Positions 11,025 to 22,696 of a DNA stretch of 64,000 nucleotides are shown piece after piece. The notes under the pieces were generated by a model. That model ran no database searches, was not told the origin of the DNA, and worked only from the letters and a program-made list of their open reading frames with translations. The translations under genes were made by a program, and so were the position numbers. Source of the stretch: Rhipicephalus microplus (taxonomy: Eukaryota > Arthropoda > Arachnida > Ixodida > Ixodidae). Within the stretch, counting starts at the first letter, position 1. Each line of letters begins with the position of its first letter. Location of the stretch: positions 192,604,491-192,668,490 of the forward strand of contig NC_134702.1 of NCBI RefSeq assembly GCF_043290135.1. The letters run 5' to 3'.

Positions 11025-11085
11025 GGGATGTCACCTGCGTGCACGCCCAGTATCCTACCACTGAACTACGCCGGCGCTTGGAACT
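11025..11085 (-). repeat. tRNA-like segment of a dispersed repeat
   Basis: Read on the minus strand, the segment begins GCGCCGGCGTAGTTCAGTGG, an A-box and D-arm like that at 5653. The downstream B box is not recognisable. It is probably the head of an old SINE-like copy. Confidence 0.35.
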
Positions 11086-12568
11086 CCGTGGCAAACTTAC
11101 TCTAGGCAGACGTCATTTCGGAAAGGGATCGCACTAATGTGTGTAACACAGCTTGTTAGAGCAGCAAAAAAAAACAGCCAGTACGCACAAAAGAAGAAGA
11201 AAAACAAGCACTCTATTCCATCGGTCAAGAAGGTGCCCAAAGGTAAACGAGGATGTGAGAAATTAAGTCACAAACTGATAGTTCTTGGAACAATTTGACT
11301 GTGCCAGACGTCAATACACCACTGTGCCTTTGCAATAGAGAAAAAAAACTACTTCTGAACAGCATAAGATACAATTTTTACAGGAAAAAGCGCGCCGAGT
11401 AAGCTTCTACATTGCAAAGATTATAAATGTAATCAACAAACGACATGAAGGCTGTGATATTCACAGAATGTACAAGCGAAAACTATGAGACACTTCGCGA
11501 ACGCTGGATACCAGGACAGCATACGTACATGATTCGTCTAGCATGTTTGCGTAAGCATACTTCGATCCCCACATGCAAGTAGGCCCATACCTTGCAAGTA
11601 CTGGCGGCATAATAAATATTTGAAAGCTTCAATTTGTGGCTGCGAGATGCATGAAACGTGCATGAAACGTGCAATTGCATGAAACGTGGTAGCGGTGGGC
11701 ACAAAGCAAACGTGAAACCATCTGCGCATTCTAGGTACTGAAAGTCGTGTGTCCCCCAAAAACGCTTTTTTGGGGTAATCTGAAAGTGCACAAAGTGAAA
11801 AGGAGCCTTTTGTGAACTACATGTGCACCACGAGTTCTTAATTGGAAAATACGCATTGTTCCCAGAAAAAGTGGCAAAACATTACATCATGATATAATGG
11901 AGTGGAATCTACTGAAAAAGTCAAAATGCGACCCCAAGAGCGTTCTTCTAATTCGTTGTAGATTGCTTTGTTGCTTTTAGATTGCTTGTAGATTGCTTTG
12001 TTGCTTTGTTGTTTATTTATTGTTTTAGAACAATAAATATAACGTTCCTAGAAACTGAGGCTGCTTTAATTTATATGAGGCCATAGTCGTTCTGTGCAGA
12101 CGAATCATGCGCTAACACTGCGCTTTATTTTGCAGTCTTTTTTATATGATGTAAGCATTCGGTTTGCTTTGGCCGTTACTGACGCGCTTCAGCTATGACG
12201 AACGTTCGCAGCATAAAACATTCTTAATGGCTAGCAAACTGTGAAACTTTCACACATAGAAAAGGCTGTCGGCTGTATAAGAGAATACAAGCTGGGGCGT
12301 ACCTAGTGGGTGGCACATCGGGCACGTGCCACTCCTATCCCTCCCGTCGCCTAAATTTTTTTGCCATAGCATGCGTTGCGCAAAAAATGACTATTTTATT
12401 AGGTGCCTTTCCTCTAAACAAATTTCTGGCTCCACCTCTGAACACAAGGCTTATATTTATTGCCCAAAAGACGGCTATATAAATCGTCAGTGCGCTTTGA
12501 TAAGCATTTGGGTTTCCATCAGTGGTATGAATAAAGAAGTGACAACACGGTGAAGCGTCACTGCAGTA

Positions 12569-14340
12569 CTATGAATTTTGCTGTCTTGGGTTCCGGAATC
12601 CAATCACCAACTCAATGAGAAAGACAGCAGTAGCAATGCCGAGTGACGTTGCCAGAAATGTGAAGAAAGCAAAATCAGAAAATCGCTGGTAGTAAGACTC
12701 CATTTTTGCGTCACGCATGGTTTTGTGGCCCAACTCGCATACAAATAACTGCTTCGGTGGTTGTAGCAAAGAAGTCTCCAGTATTCGGCGCACGAAGTTA
12801 TGGTATGCCTTCGCGTGCGGGTAATTTTTGCGAACCACAGTTGTCAGCATGAGCAAACCTAGCCTCTCCCTAGACTCGACGATTCATTGCTGCGCTGTTC
12901 TTGTGACGCATTCTGGCCACTTGTATTCAAAACAGACGCGGTCGTTTCATCAAGCGCATGCCAGGCAACTGGTCGCGTTTTTTGTGATAAGATTAGAGGA
13001 GTTGCTGCTCATTCGGAAGGCCCAACGGAGCTTGTTGTGAAGGCTACTATTTGAGTAGTTTCTCGCAACCACGTGATACATCAAACCACCGGTGACCACG
13101 CATGGGGCAACCTTACGCCTATTTAATGCTTCTTCGAGCTTCGGTAGCGTGTCTATAGCGTGCAGAGGGGTGGCGACACTAAGCTTCGATGTTAGCTCAC
13201 TCCGAAAATAGTTCAAAAAAGGTCTTATGCCGAGTAACCAGAAACAATATACGATAGTTCGGGTCAGTGTGCGCCTATTTAGGCGCGAAAAAGGCAACGA
13301 TGTTGCGTAAAAAGATGCTAATAGGAACATGAAGGAATCTGAAATGTGTCTATTGTCAAAACTTTGGTGTCTTTCCATTCATTGAGGCACAAGAGCAACG
13401 CAAAGCGTTGTAACGAGTAGCGCGAAACCGATTTTAGACTCAGTTAGAATGTGAAAAAAAGACACCTGCTCCGCCTGGTCTAGTTTTGCAAAAAACCTCT
13501 CATAATCGAAGTAAATAATTGCAGGCAAAAAGTATGTGTGGACTGTCCCGTCGTTCACAGCGCCTAAATTACCGTAGATATCTGTGTAACTGTTTAAGAG
13601 CCCCGCAACCAGCGCACTTGCGTTTCTGTAGGACATTTTCTGTAGTGTGACGTTGTAGTGACTAAGAACACTCCAGATCGAATCAGTCTTCCAATTGTAC
13701 TACCAGTTATGCGTGCTGTCGTTGGCATGCATTTCATGAACCGATAATTCTAAGCGAGTGACGGTGTTCTTTAGTTGACTTTGTGGACCCTCTGACTTGC
13801 TATTTCGCACCGCAGGCAGCAGCCTCTGGAGTAAATGTGGAGAATAGGTGACAGCGCTAACTGTGATCTTCCCCTTAGGTACTCTCGGAAAGTACAGGTG
13901 AAATTTCACAAGCCAACTGAAGAGATATACTGAGTGAACAAGTCATTGGTGGTCAGGTTATTGTCCATCACTATCCAATCAACGTAATAGAGCGAAAATG
14001 GTGAACGGAAAGCAACACTAAGACAGCTTGAGACGTCAACTAGCCCCGTTTTCGGAACGATGACAATTGTTTTGATGCTTCTGACAGTATTCATCGAAAA
14101 AAATGCGGAGAATTGAGGACTTTGCAGAATTCATTCGGTAATGGGCCATAGCAGGCGTTCCGGCAAGAAGTCGTCGACGAAGACAAACGTTTTCTTACAA
14201 AAAGCTATGGCTACGCTCTCGTGGCTTGAAATATTGTCATCAAGAGCCCTCAAGAGTTCCCTCCTGGTTTTGTTTAGCAACGTTATACTTTCCGTCCCAA
14301 TATTAGGTAACAGCAAAGCCAACAGTATTTTCGACGTCAT
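12569..14340 (-). pseudogene. Divergent ionotropic receptor (iGluR-like) pseudogene
   Basis: Read continuously on the minus strand this gives about 590 codons of an ionotropic-receptor-like channel with no introns. In order: a divergent N-terminal region (14340-13700), TM1 (around 13400-13430, ALLVTTLCVALV), a pore-like segment (around 13320, FMFLLASFYAT), TM3 running into the iGluR-typical block 'Y-x-SELTSKL...IDTLPKLEEAL' (13240-13120), a ligand-binding S2 lobe, and TM4 (around 12600-12650, GIATAVFLIELVIG) followed by a short tail. The frame is broken by stops near 14131, 13700, 13379, 12950/12947 and 12884, plus a one-base frame change near 13906. These channels serve chemosensation in arthropods. 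The fold assignment rests on the TM3/IDTL block. Which receptor subfamily it belongs to is not determined. Confidence 0.65.
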
Positions 14341-14344
14341 TTAG

Positions 14345-15779
14345 TACTACAAACTTTTTGGCTATAACATATGATTATTGATAGAATGTGTTTACTAGTA
14401 CAATTGTGGTATTTGCTAAAATTCTTTTTGAAAACACTGACATACCTACAGCATAACAGGTATTCACATTCATTTGAAAGTTTTCAACCAAAAAACATCA
14501 TGGATGCAGGATTACAAGTGGCGTTTCATGAGAGAAACACGCATTTCTGTGAAAGATTCAGATTTACCGTAAAAGCGTTGGTGTTAAGATCTGGTCTTCA
14601 TCTCACGCTCGAGCCGGGAGCGGACCATAGTCATTAAGCACCGCGATATCAATGTTTTCACCCGCAACATACCTTGGCAAATGAGGAATGAGGAAAACTG
14701 AATGATATCTGCAAAAGGCCGAAGGTACACAGTGCATATGATATCACCACGCGCTGTCTCTGGGTGTGCACATCAGAGTCAATGAGCGTGTGCAGGCCAG
14801 AAGATGGCACGGATTCTATTGATTTTGTCTTTCGTCGTTGCAGAAACAGCATGATCATTTGGCACATCCGAAGCCTCGAACCACTATAGTCGTCGTCTTA
14901 TTAGCAAGAGTAGGCTCCGAGCTTTGCAGTAGAGCCTCACTGGTGATGATGCTTTATGAGCATTTTGTGCTTGTGAAGTCGCCGACGGAACAGCAGTACA
15001 AAATGAAACGTTCTATCTCTGGTAAATGCCTCGATGCACGACGTAGTGCGGCCGGTTGCTCAGCAGCACGATTGAAGTATGCGGTTTCTATAGGCACGCC
15101 GTTCATTCTAGGTTACCAGAAAAATAAACGGTGCATGGAGTACGTAATAACGTATCCGCGCCAGTCCTTGTGTTTTCATCGTTTGCGTGTCTCGTGCTTT
15201 TGAGCCATTCTTACCTCTATGTTAGCGTACTACATTAGCTAAAATTATGGCGATTACCAAAAGAGGTCTCCCACTTGAAAGCGTAAAAATAAGCGGAGTA
15301 GCATGTCACACGACAGTATCCATGTCGTTTAAAACAGAAGAGCGCTAGCGTATGCAAATAAACGCACAAAAAACGTACCGGTTCATTTTTATGCCATAAC
15401 GGAAATCGATCTACATTGTTTTTGTGGTGCTCTCACTGTGTGAGCAGTCACAATGACCTTTTGAAACGTCTTGTGAATCGTCATGGCTAAAACATGGCTT
15501 AGTTTGCGTGAAGGCACGTACACCCAACAGCCGTTGCTTTGGTAAACATTTCCCTCAGTAACTGTTACGACAGTGCTGTTGTGGTACACAGCGGGTATAC
15601 TTGTCCGTTCAGAATTCGCAGGTGGGCGTCTTTCCCTGTGCTCATTCTGGTATAGTCATATTATTCTCCCAAATGATATGAACCACATCACACTGTCTGC
15701 GCTGTAGCACTTCTACTTACTTGTACGAGTAACAACTACATTTGAAATAAAGAAATGAGAGCCGACTTTGCAGTGTCAA
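14345..15779. other. No gene recognised
   Basis: This is the upstream side of the receptor pseudogene. Only short frames are present (for example 14838-15203, plus, 121 codons) without recognisable domains. It may contain remains of the receptor's promoter but no motif is convincing. Confidence 0.4.
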
Positions 15780-15800
15780 ATATATATATATATAAATATA

Positions 15801-15842
<42 letters not shown>
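15780..15842. repeat. (TA)n microsatellite
   Basis: About 63 bp of slightly interrupted TA repeat, directly left of the hammerhead-bearing element. Confidence 0.9.
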
Positions 15843-15843
<1 letters not shown>

Positions 15844-16466
15844 GGTAGAAAAAGAGGTCGACAAATGTGCGGAAAAACACAAGTTTTACTAACGTTTCGG
15901 CAGGAGGGCCTGCCTTCGTCGGAGTGAATGGTTACACATGGCACACAGGGCACATATATAAGCCGCTTCTTTGCATATCACACGGCTAAGTCATTACCAA
16001 TAGTTTAAGAAACAAGATTATATATCATCAAAAGTACGTGGCTATGGTGCATATACAGCTGAAAACGCGTATCATTACACAATAGTGAATGGTCACGTAT
16101 TAGATACCCTACAACTTGTGTGGAATGAACCAGGTCTGCAAAATAACAAACTGCGCACGCATTAGCTCAAATGGTCACACGTTCTGCCGGATAATCACAG
16201 CCTAAAACATTCAGTAAACCTTCAAAAAAGAAAAAAGATGTTTAGAGAGTTAAACAAAATCAAAAACAGGCAGAGCAAAATGAATGAGAGTGAAATGGTG
16301 AAGCGACAAAGGCCACCTACAATATGTAGGTAATATTTGACAATAGGCCAACATCGTGCGAATAATATACACTAGTCAGTAAAACAAAAAAGCGATTTAC
16401 TTTTGAGTAAATCGTAAGCGATTTAAGTAAGCGTACCTGGGCTCTCGTTCATGCCGGCATGAACGC

Positions 16467-16470
<4 letters not shown>
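15843..16470 (-). mobile_element. Candidate non-autonomous Penelope-like element
   Basis: This 630-bp AT-rich segment lies between two TA arrays (15780-15842 and 16471-16514) and carries a hammerhead-like core at its left end. Penelope-like retroelements are known to carry such ribozymes in their terminal repeats. No reverse transcriptase is encoded here. A palindrome (ATGCCGGCAT and GAACGCCGGCAT) lies at its right edge. The family assignment is inference. Confidence 0.4.
15886..15928 (-). ncRNA. Hammerhead ribozyme-like motif (one core change)
   Basis: On the minus strand: CACT, then CCGACGA (consensus CUGANGA with U4 changed to C), a 6-bp stem GGCAGG/CCTGCC with a 4-nt loop (15899-15914), then GAAACGTTAGT. 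The ACT/AGT pairing that would start helix I is identical to that at 46799-46845. The U4 change probably abolishes cleavage in this copy. Confidence 0.55.

Positions 16471-16514
<44 letters not shown>
16471..16514. repeat. (TA)n microsatellite
   Basis: About 44 bp of TA repeat at the right edge of the candidate Penelope-like element. Confidence 0.9.
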
Positions 16515-16516
<2 letters not shown>

Positions 16517-17040
16517 GAAATAGCGTATCCATTCTCCAATATATACAGCGAAACTGTTTTCACATGGAAGCCCTAATGCTCGGACATTTTCGAACAAGAC
16601 CTTTCATTTAGCGCATTTTTTCCTCTTATGCCAATACGTCCCAACCAGGTGATATTTTGCATAATTCTCAAATTCTTTTAATAAATGTTAGAATAATTCA
16701 CAGTAAAATGGAAGTTTTCCTCCCCTTTGAAGTATAAACAGGGTGTTCTGGCTCCCGTACGCGACCTCTGTCAACAAGAAATTTAGGTTCCTTAGAACGC
16801 GAGGAGGGATGTCCCAAGTAACCGGCAAAATGAACGCTTACTCAATGGCAGTTTAGCTTTGCTTCTGCTGTCTCGAATTTTAAGGACTACAAACGTAATC
16901 GTGTCGTTTCCGATTCGGTAGCCATCACATGAGTCTGTTATCAGTGAAGTTATCTTTGCTGGAATGAATTACAACGCAAAAGCTTGATTTGATACATCGT
17001 TTTATCGTGGTCACAGGAAAGAGCATGTTTCGCAGGAATG
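16515..17040. other. No gene recognised
   Basis: About 0.5 kb of non-repetitive AT-rich DNA between the TA array and the satellite block. No motif is recognised. Confidence 0.4.
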
Positions 17041-17109
17041 TCGGTGTCAGCGGTGGATTCGCTTTTTAAATGCGAAGCACATCTTAGCGAACTGCGCCGA
17101 ATTTGCGCG

Positions 17110-17220
<111 letters not shown>

Positions 17221-17461
17221 CCCCGCCGTGGTGGTCTAGTGGCTAAGGTACTCGGCTGCTGACCCGCAGGTCGCGCGTTTAAATCCCGAGTGTGGCGGCT
17301 GCATTTCCGATGGAGGCAGAAATGTTGTACGCCCGTGTGCTCAGATTTGGGTGCACGTTAAAGAACCCCAGGTGGTCAGAATTTCCGGAGCCCTCCACTA
17401 CGGCGTCTCTCATAATCATATGGTGGTTTTGGGACGTTAAACCCCACATATCAATCAATCA

Positions 17462-17463
<2 letters not shown>
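17221..17463 (+). mobile_element. Ruka-type tRNA-derived SINE
   Basis: The head is tRNA-like, with A box TGGTCTAGTGG and a B box mutated to GTTTAAATCCC. It is followed by the family body (GCACGTTAAAGAACCCCAGG) and the 3' end TTAAACCCCACATATCAATCAATC. It is transcribed by RNA polymerase III and mobilised by LINE enzymes. This copy sits inside an ATCT microsatellite, which continues on both sides, so its target-site duplication cannot be delimited. Confidence 0.9.
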
Positions 17464-17493
<30 letters not shown>

Positions 17494-19348
17494 GCCGCCT
17501 ACGACTTTTAGCTCTCCTGGCCGTTTCGATAATGGTATCGATACCAAATTTGGTATGCAATAAAACATGACTATGAAAACACAGTTGGCTAGTCAAAACA
17601 TGAAAATCAAGACATGGATGTCATGAATGTCATGATTTACTATTCACGGTCCTGCAGCTCTCGGGGTGGCTTCGTTCCAATGGCTTGTTGCAAAACTGGC
17701 ATGGTCAGGCATGATTGCATGGTGAACACAAGCGACAGACCCTTACATGAAAATCATGATATGCGTGTCATATAACAACATGACTACATGCCAAGCTCAT
17801 GACGCGCTCGCGGGCGTTTCGCTAGCGTCACATATACCAAATTTGGTATTACAGTACGTGAATGGATGACGAAGGTAGGTGACTGGTGCAAACATGATAT
17901 TCATGAGATGCCTGTCATGTAACAACATGACTACATGCCACGCTCATGATGCGCTGGCGGCCCTTTCGCAAGCTTCACATGTACCAAATTTGGTATTACG
18001 GGACGGGAAAGGATGACGAAGGTTTGATACTGGTGCAAGCATGATACACATGAGATGCGTGTCATGTAACAACCTTACTACATGCTACGCTCATGATGCA
18101 CTCACGGCCGTTTCTATAGTTGCACATGTACCAAACTCGGTATTACGTGACGCGAACGGACGACTTCGGTAAATGACACATACAAACATGATAATTACGA
18201 CATGTGTGTCATGTAACAACATGACTACATGTCACACTCATGATGCGCTCGCGGCCGTTCCGCTAGCTTTACATATGTCAAATTAGATATTACGTAACTT
18301 CATTGGAGGACGAAGGTATGTTACTCGTGCAATAACGATAATCGTGAGATGCATGTTATCTGAGAAAATGACTACATGTGACAGTCAAGGTGCCAGTAGC
18401 AATCGATGTGACGCGGCGCGCGTGCTTACCGGCGTTCATTTTGTTGGATCACGCCGGCGTTGCCACCCCAGGCACCGGTCATGCCATATACTCGCTGACG
18501 CGCGCCGCGCTGCGTTGCTTTGACGCATGTACGTTTCAGCGCATTCGGCATCCCTCCGTCATGAAAAGAGGAAAACGCAGTGTTGTCTGGGTAACTTTCG
18601 GCACGAAATGTAGCGTGTCGCAATTCGTGTCGGTTGCCGTCGGGACACGTCGACGGACGTTGGTCAAGCTGGTCGCGCCTTGTGTCAGAATATAGAGTGC
18701 TCGAGTTTTGCTAACGTAGCGTCGCTGTGCCCAGCATGCGCGCTCGTCAACGCTACCTTGGAGTATATTGGGCCCTTCATGATGCGCTCGTGAAAATTTT
18801 GCTAGCTCCCCATATACCAAATTTGGTGTTGCGTGACATCAATGAATGACGAATGTATATGACTGGTGCAAACATAGTCCTGACACGCGTGTCATGTAAG
18901 AAGTTTACAACGTACCACGCTCATAGCATGCTAACAGTCGTGTAGCTAGTTCCACATATACTAAATTTGGTATCCCGTGACGTGAATAGATGACGAAGCT
19001 AAATGACACATCCAAACATAATAAACACGACACGGAAATTATGTACGGCATCACTCACCTTCACCTCGTAACATTGTGCTGATTCTAAAGGGGCATATCT
19101 ACCTTTCTCATTCGTGCTTTGCATATTATCTATTACCACTGTATGTGGGATCTGCCAATTTCTAGCCTAAAATCGGCGTAGTATTTGAGTTCAATTCGAG
19201 ATGGCCACATTTAAATGAGCACTGAATTAACCAACCCCTGCGTCCGCCTGAAAATCGAGCCCAGGCTCTGTGCACGGCAGGCGTAGGTTCCTGCATTGAG
19301 CCATGACATTGTTCTTTTATGATATTTTTCACATAGAGAGGGAACCTG

Positions 19349-19555
19349 TCTGCCCTGGTGGCTAGAATTCCCGGATACTAACTCTAAGGTCGCGGACTCA
19401 ATCCCAGCGGTGGCGGCGGCGGCTGCATTTCGAAAGAGGTGAAATGGTAGAGGCCCGTTTACTCTACAATGTAAATTCAGCTTGAAGAACACAAGATGAA
19501 CAAAATTTTTTGAGCCCTCCAATTTGGTGCCTCTCATAATCATATTGTCGCAAGG
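19349..19555 (+). mobile_element. Older Ruka-like SINE, 5' part (split by Gypsy-3)
   Basis: Diverged SINE body: a tRNA-like head (GGTGGCTAGAATTCC, ACTCAATCCCAGCGG), GGCGGCTGCATTTC, and GAGCCCTCCA...CTCTCATAATCATAT. It stops exactly where the Gypsy-3 LTR begins (19556). The missing 3' end is found beyond the other LTR at 22697. Confidence 0.7.
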
Positions 19556-19711
19556 TGCAAAGAACAGGACACAAGGTTTCGCTTCGACGTGAACAGCAAG
19601 GCTCTATTCGCACACAAGAACAAAACGCAAGAGCAGACGCACAACGTCGTCTTCTTCGAAAAACGCCAGCGACTGCCACTCGTGATGCTGGCTTCTTCCT
19701 CCTCTGTTGTG
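19556..19711 (-). repeat. Gypsy-3 3' LTR (truncated)
   Basis: TGTCGCAAGGTGCAAAGAAC onward matches 22509-22665 closely. The equivalent of the last roughly 25 bp of the right LTR is missing and is replaced by a short triplicated TTTCGCACATTAC motif at 19709-19737. Confidence 0.75.
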
Positions 19712-20142
19712 CTTTCGCACATTACTTTCGCACATTACTTTCGCAACTGGTTTTCTGTGGCCTCACGTTCCTGCGGAGCTACTCGTTATGGGTTCTGCTT
19801 TATGGGTCTGGCCGTTTCATCCGCAATTATACGATGTTTCATCAACACGTTTAGCAAACTCTGGACGTCGAAGAAAAACAGTCCTGAAACTAATTACTAA
19901 GCTCCAGAAGGCTTTGCTTTTGCGGGGTAGTAAACTTGCGCCAACGTCAACGGATAGAGGGGCTGACCTGGTGACATCGGCTTTCTTCACAGTCAAGCAG
20001 CCTGCAACCTAAGTGAGCTCCTCCACATACGCGACCGCCATACCTCTTACAAGATGTCCTCATTCAGTACTGAAGTTCACAACGAGATCGTGCGTGTGTC
20101 CACAGTTGAGGCTTACGACGGCTTTTGCAGTAGATAGGCCAT

Positions 20143-20394
20143 GATTGATTGATTAATTGATTGATATGTGGGGTTTAACTTCCCAAAACCACTATAAGAT
20201 TATGAGAGACGCCATAGTGGAGGGCTCCGGAAATTTAGACCACCTGGGGTTCTTTAACGTGCACCCAAATCTGAGTACACGGGCCTACACCATTTCCGCC
20301 TCCATCGGAAATGCAGCCGCCGCAGCCGGGATTCGAACCCGCGCCCTGCGGGTCAGCAGCCGAGTACCTTAGCCACTAGACCACCGCGGCGGGG
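20143..20394 (-). mobile_element. Ruka SINE inserted in Gypsy-3
   Basis: Complete minus-strand copy: a tail of TTGATT repeats at the left, the body, and a tRNA-like head with an intact B box (GGATTCGAACCC on plus) and A box (CCACTAGACCACC on plus). The target-site duplication AGTAGATAGGCCAT is perfect over 14 bp (20129-20142 and 20395-20408). Confidence 0.93.
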
Positions 20395-20410
20395 AGTAGA
20401 TAGGCCATAG

Positions 20411-21045
20411 CTAACTAGCAATGCTGAAATTTTTTTCAATGATGTGGTCGAAGTTGCCTGGGTTATCGCATGTTACAGCTACGAGAGCTCTTGAACGAGG
20501 TGGAAGAGACACGTGATCTTCGAAGACGCGCAGATGATTCTGTCGCTGGTCGTTATATCTCATATTTGAAACTCGATATAGAGCCATCAAAAATGTAGCT
20601 GACCTGTCTGAAATGTCTAAGACGCTGCTGTATTCACGCAGGAAATCCATCCCCAAGATCAGGTCTTTGCATCACCCAGATAAAATCACGAACGTGGCAA
20701 CGAATGCTGAATCACCGATACTAATTCTGGCAGTGCACTTTCCAGTTGGTGTTATCAGTTGCCCCCCCTCCCGCAGTTCTTATGTTAGGCCCCGTTTATG
20801 AAGCTTCAACTTTTTAAAGCCAATCGGCAAGCTTTCTGCTCAGGATAGAGAAGTCTGCGCCAGTGTCTGCTAGCGCTGTCACAGGACATCCGTCTATGTA
20901 AACAGCTAGGTCGGCGCTTACGATTTCCTGTGGGGTTGGTGGCGTTGCATCGTTCGTCGTATCGTCGTATCGTACTGGTACTAGAGGTAGTGAAGTATCT
21001 CGACGGGTGGAAACCTTACATCCAAAGGTCACAGCTGTTAGTTTC
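20411..21045 (-). pseudogene. Gypsy-3 aspartic protease (broken)
   Basis: The active-site block ALADTGADFSILS lies near 20850-20890 and the C-terminal LGMDFLREYSSVLD block near 20620-20656. The two are in different or interrupted frames. In a live element this enzyme cleaves the Gag-Pol precursor. It is followed after the SINE by a decayed stretch leading to the start of RT, and then by the LTR. Confidence 0.65.
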
Positions 21046-21184
21046 CCCGATAAGAGCTTAGGGACCTGCTCCGGACAGCGTCGGCGTAACTACGACGGTT
21101 CGGTGAAGAGCTCGGTGAAGGTGACGGAGAGTGGGATCGACGATACAGCGCAGACGGCTGTGCTTGTGGGTGCGCGCTGTCACA

Positions 21185-22320
21185 TCAGGTGTCGAAATGA
21201 GGTCGTAAAAAGTCGGTGCACAAGTCGGGTATCTTTGTTCCCGATATCGGCAGATGCGTTAAACATGTCCAGCTTCTCCGCAATTGAAACACAGTGAATG
21301 GCGGTCGACGGTGTGCCACAGCTCCGTCTTGCGCACGACTGGTCAACTGGTAGGCACTCTCGGCGACCAAGTTGCAGGTGTCGGCGGATGATGGATTGAC
21401 GGGTAGAACAGAGTTTCAGTATGTGCGTTATATTGCGGAGTCATCGTCGTTGGTGGCGGAGGTGGCGGCGGCGGTGGGTTGTGGACTGGTGCCACCGGTG
21501 CGTTGTAAGAATAAACTAGTGCGGACGAGTTGTGCGGCACTGACAACAGACGACGTGTGGCTGCTGCATTGTTAATAGATCGCTGGGCTCGTAGTGAATG
21601 GGACTGCGAAAATGCTCGCCTGATTTCGTGCCGCACAACTTATCCAACTGAAGCCATCGTACTTTCTGGCGGAGTCACAAGGAAGCTGGAGATCTCTTTG
21701 CGAACCACCTCGCGAATTAGCTCGCGCAGAGAACCGTCACTGTGGCCGTCAGAGAAGAGACGCTGATTGAGGCGCCGTTTGGTCGGTCGTAATAGCGATA
21801 CTGTTGCTGCGGTGCACTCTCGATAGCTGTAGCCTCTTAAACGAATTCCGCAACGGTCTTTGGTGGATTGCGAAAAAGGCCAGCAAACCGCTGTTTGATG
21901 CCTCGCATCAAATGGCGGAGTTTCTTGACTTCAGGCATAGTCAGGGTCTGCCCATTCCAATAACTGCATCATGTCCTCCACAAACATGGTGACACTTTCA
22001 TTCGGTTTCTGGACCCTAGACTCCATGACTTGCTGAGCAAAGTCACAGTGGTAGTTGTTTGCGAAGGTGCTGAGAATCTGCTGCCGAAATTCAACGCATA
22101 AAGACAGCGTTGTCTCGTGGTTCTCATACCACGTACGAGCGCTGTCTGCTAAAGCAAAGTAGGCGCGTGAAAGCTTTAGCTCTGTGCTCCGTCGGTTAGC
22201 CTTGGCGACTCGCTTATACTGGGCCAACCAGTCCTCAACGTATTCATATGCCTCTCGACGGAATGCCTCCAGAATCTGAGGCTGCTCACAAGTTAGCTGG
22301 GAAGCACCTGCAGTTGCCAT
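21185..22320 (-). pseudogene. Gypsy-3 Gag (broken)
   Basis: Starts near MATAGASQ (about 22320). The capsid region includes VEDWLAQYKRVAKAN, ARTWYENHE and KPNESVTMFVEDM (22250-21950), and then the frame stops at 21931. Further recognisable pieces follow, including a Pro-rich stretch near 21450. A C-X2-C-X4-H-X4-C zinc knuckle lies at about 21250-21295, and one of its spacer codons is a stop. Gag would form the particle and bind RNA, but this copy cannot. Confidence 0.7.
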
Positions 22321-22508
22321 TTCTCCAGGCGGAGTGCTTTGCTGGGAAAGTTTTCGGGGAATCGCCTCAAGATTAAGGCCTTGCCGTAGGCAACTGTAGC
22401 GGTGGACAGGGGTATCCACTGGTGGAGCGAGTTGTGGTGTCGGCCTTGAAGTGCCAGGCCAAGAAAGAGCCCTGAGCAACAGTCATAGAAGTCCAGCACC
22501 TCGAACAG

Positions 22509-22696
22509 TGTCGCGAGGTGGAAAGAACAAGGCACAAGGCTTTGTTTCGACGTGAACAGCAAGGCTCTATTCGCGCAAAAGAACAAAACACAAGAGCAGA
22601 CGCGCAACGTCGTCTTTCTCGAAAAACGCAATAGACTGCCGCTCGTAATGCTGGCTTCTTCATCCTTTGTTGTGCTTACGCCTAATACCCGTGACA
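22509..22696 (-). repeat. Gypsy-3 5' LTR
   Basis: 188 bp bounded by TG...CA (plus strand TGTCGCGAGG ... CCCGTGACA). About 150 bp match the left LTR at 19556-19711 with numerous substitutions, indicating an old insertion. Confidence 0.75.

Larger units (their letters stand above)
8700..12560. other. Mostly unannotated AT-rich DNA
   Basis: Apart from the fragments listed separately, no gene is recognisable. A CTGGGGCGTACCTAGTGG-like motif near 12290 and TTCTGGCTCCACCTCTG near 12425 look like the ends of another old dispersed repeat. Short near-repeats of GCATGAAACGTG (11645-11690) and TAGATTGCTTTGTTGC (11950-12010) are local slippage. Confidence 0.4.
19556..22696 (-). mobile_element. Gypsy-3: Ty3/Gypsy element, gag-protease only
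   Basis: Minus-strand element bounded by related LTRs (right 22509-22696, left 19556-19711 and truncated). Between them are Gag, a zinc knuckle, an aspartic protease, and the first residues of the RT leader (around 19750-19860). The RT core, RNase H and integrase are missing, so this is an internally deleted copy. A younger Ruka SINE is inserted at 20143-20394. The whole element sits within an older SINE and its flanks (ATAT/TTAT) fit a 4-bp target duplication with one mismatch. The length without the SINE is about 2.9 kb, against about 5 kb for a complete element. Confidence 0.75.

Noticed and set aside
20157..20372. 71-codon frames repeated at 20157, 40503 and 53253
   Set aside because: All three are translations of the same Ruka SINE body, not a conserved small protein.
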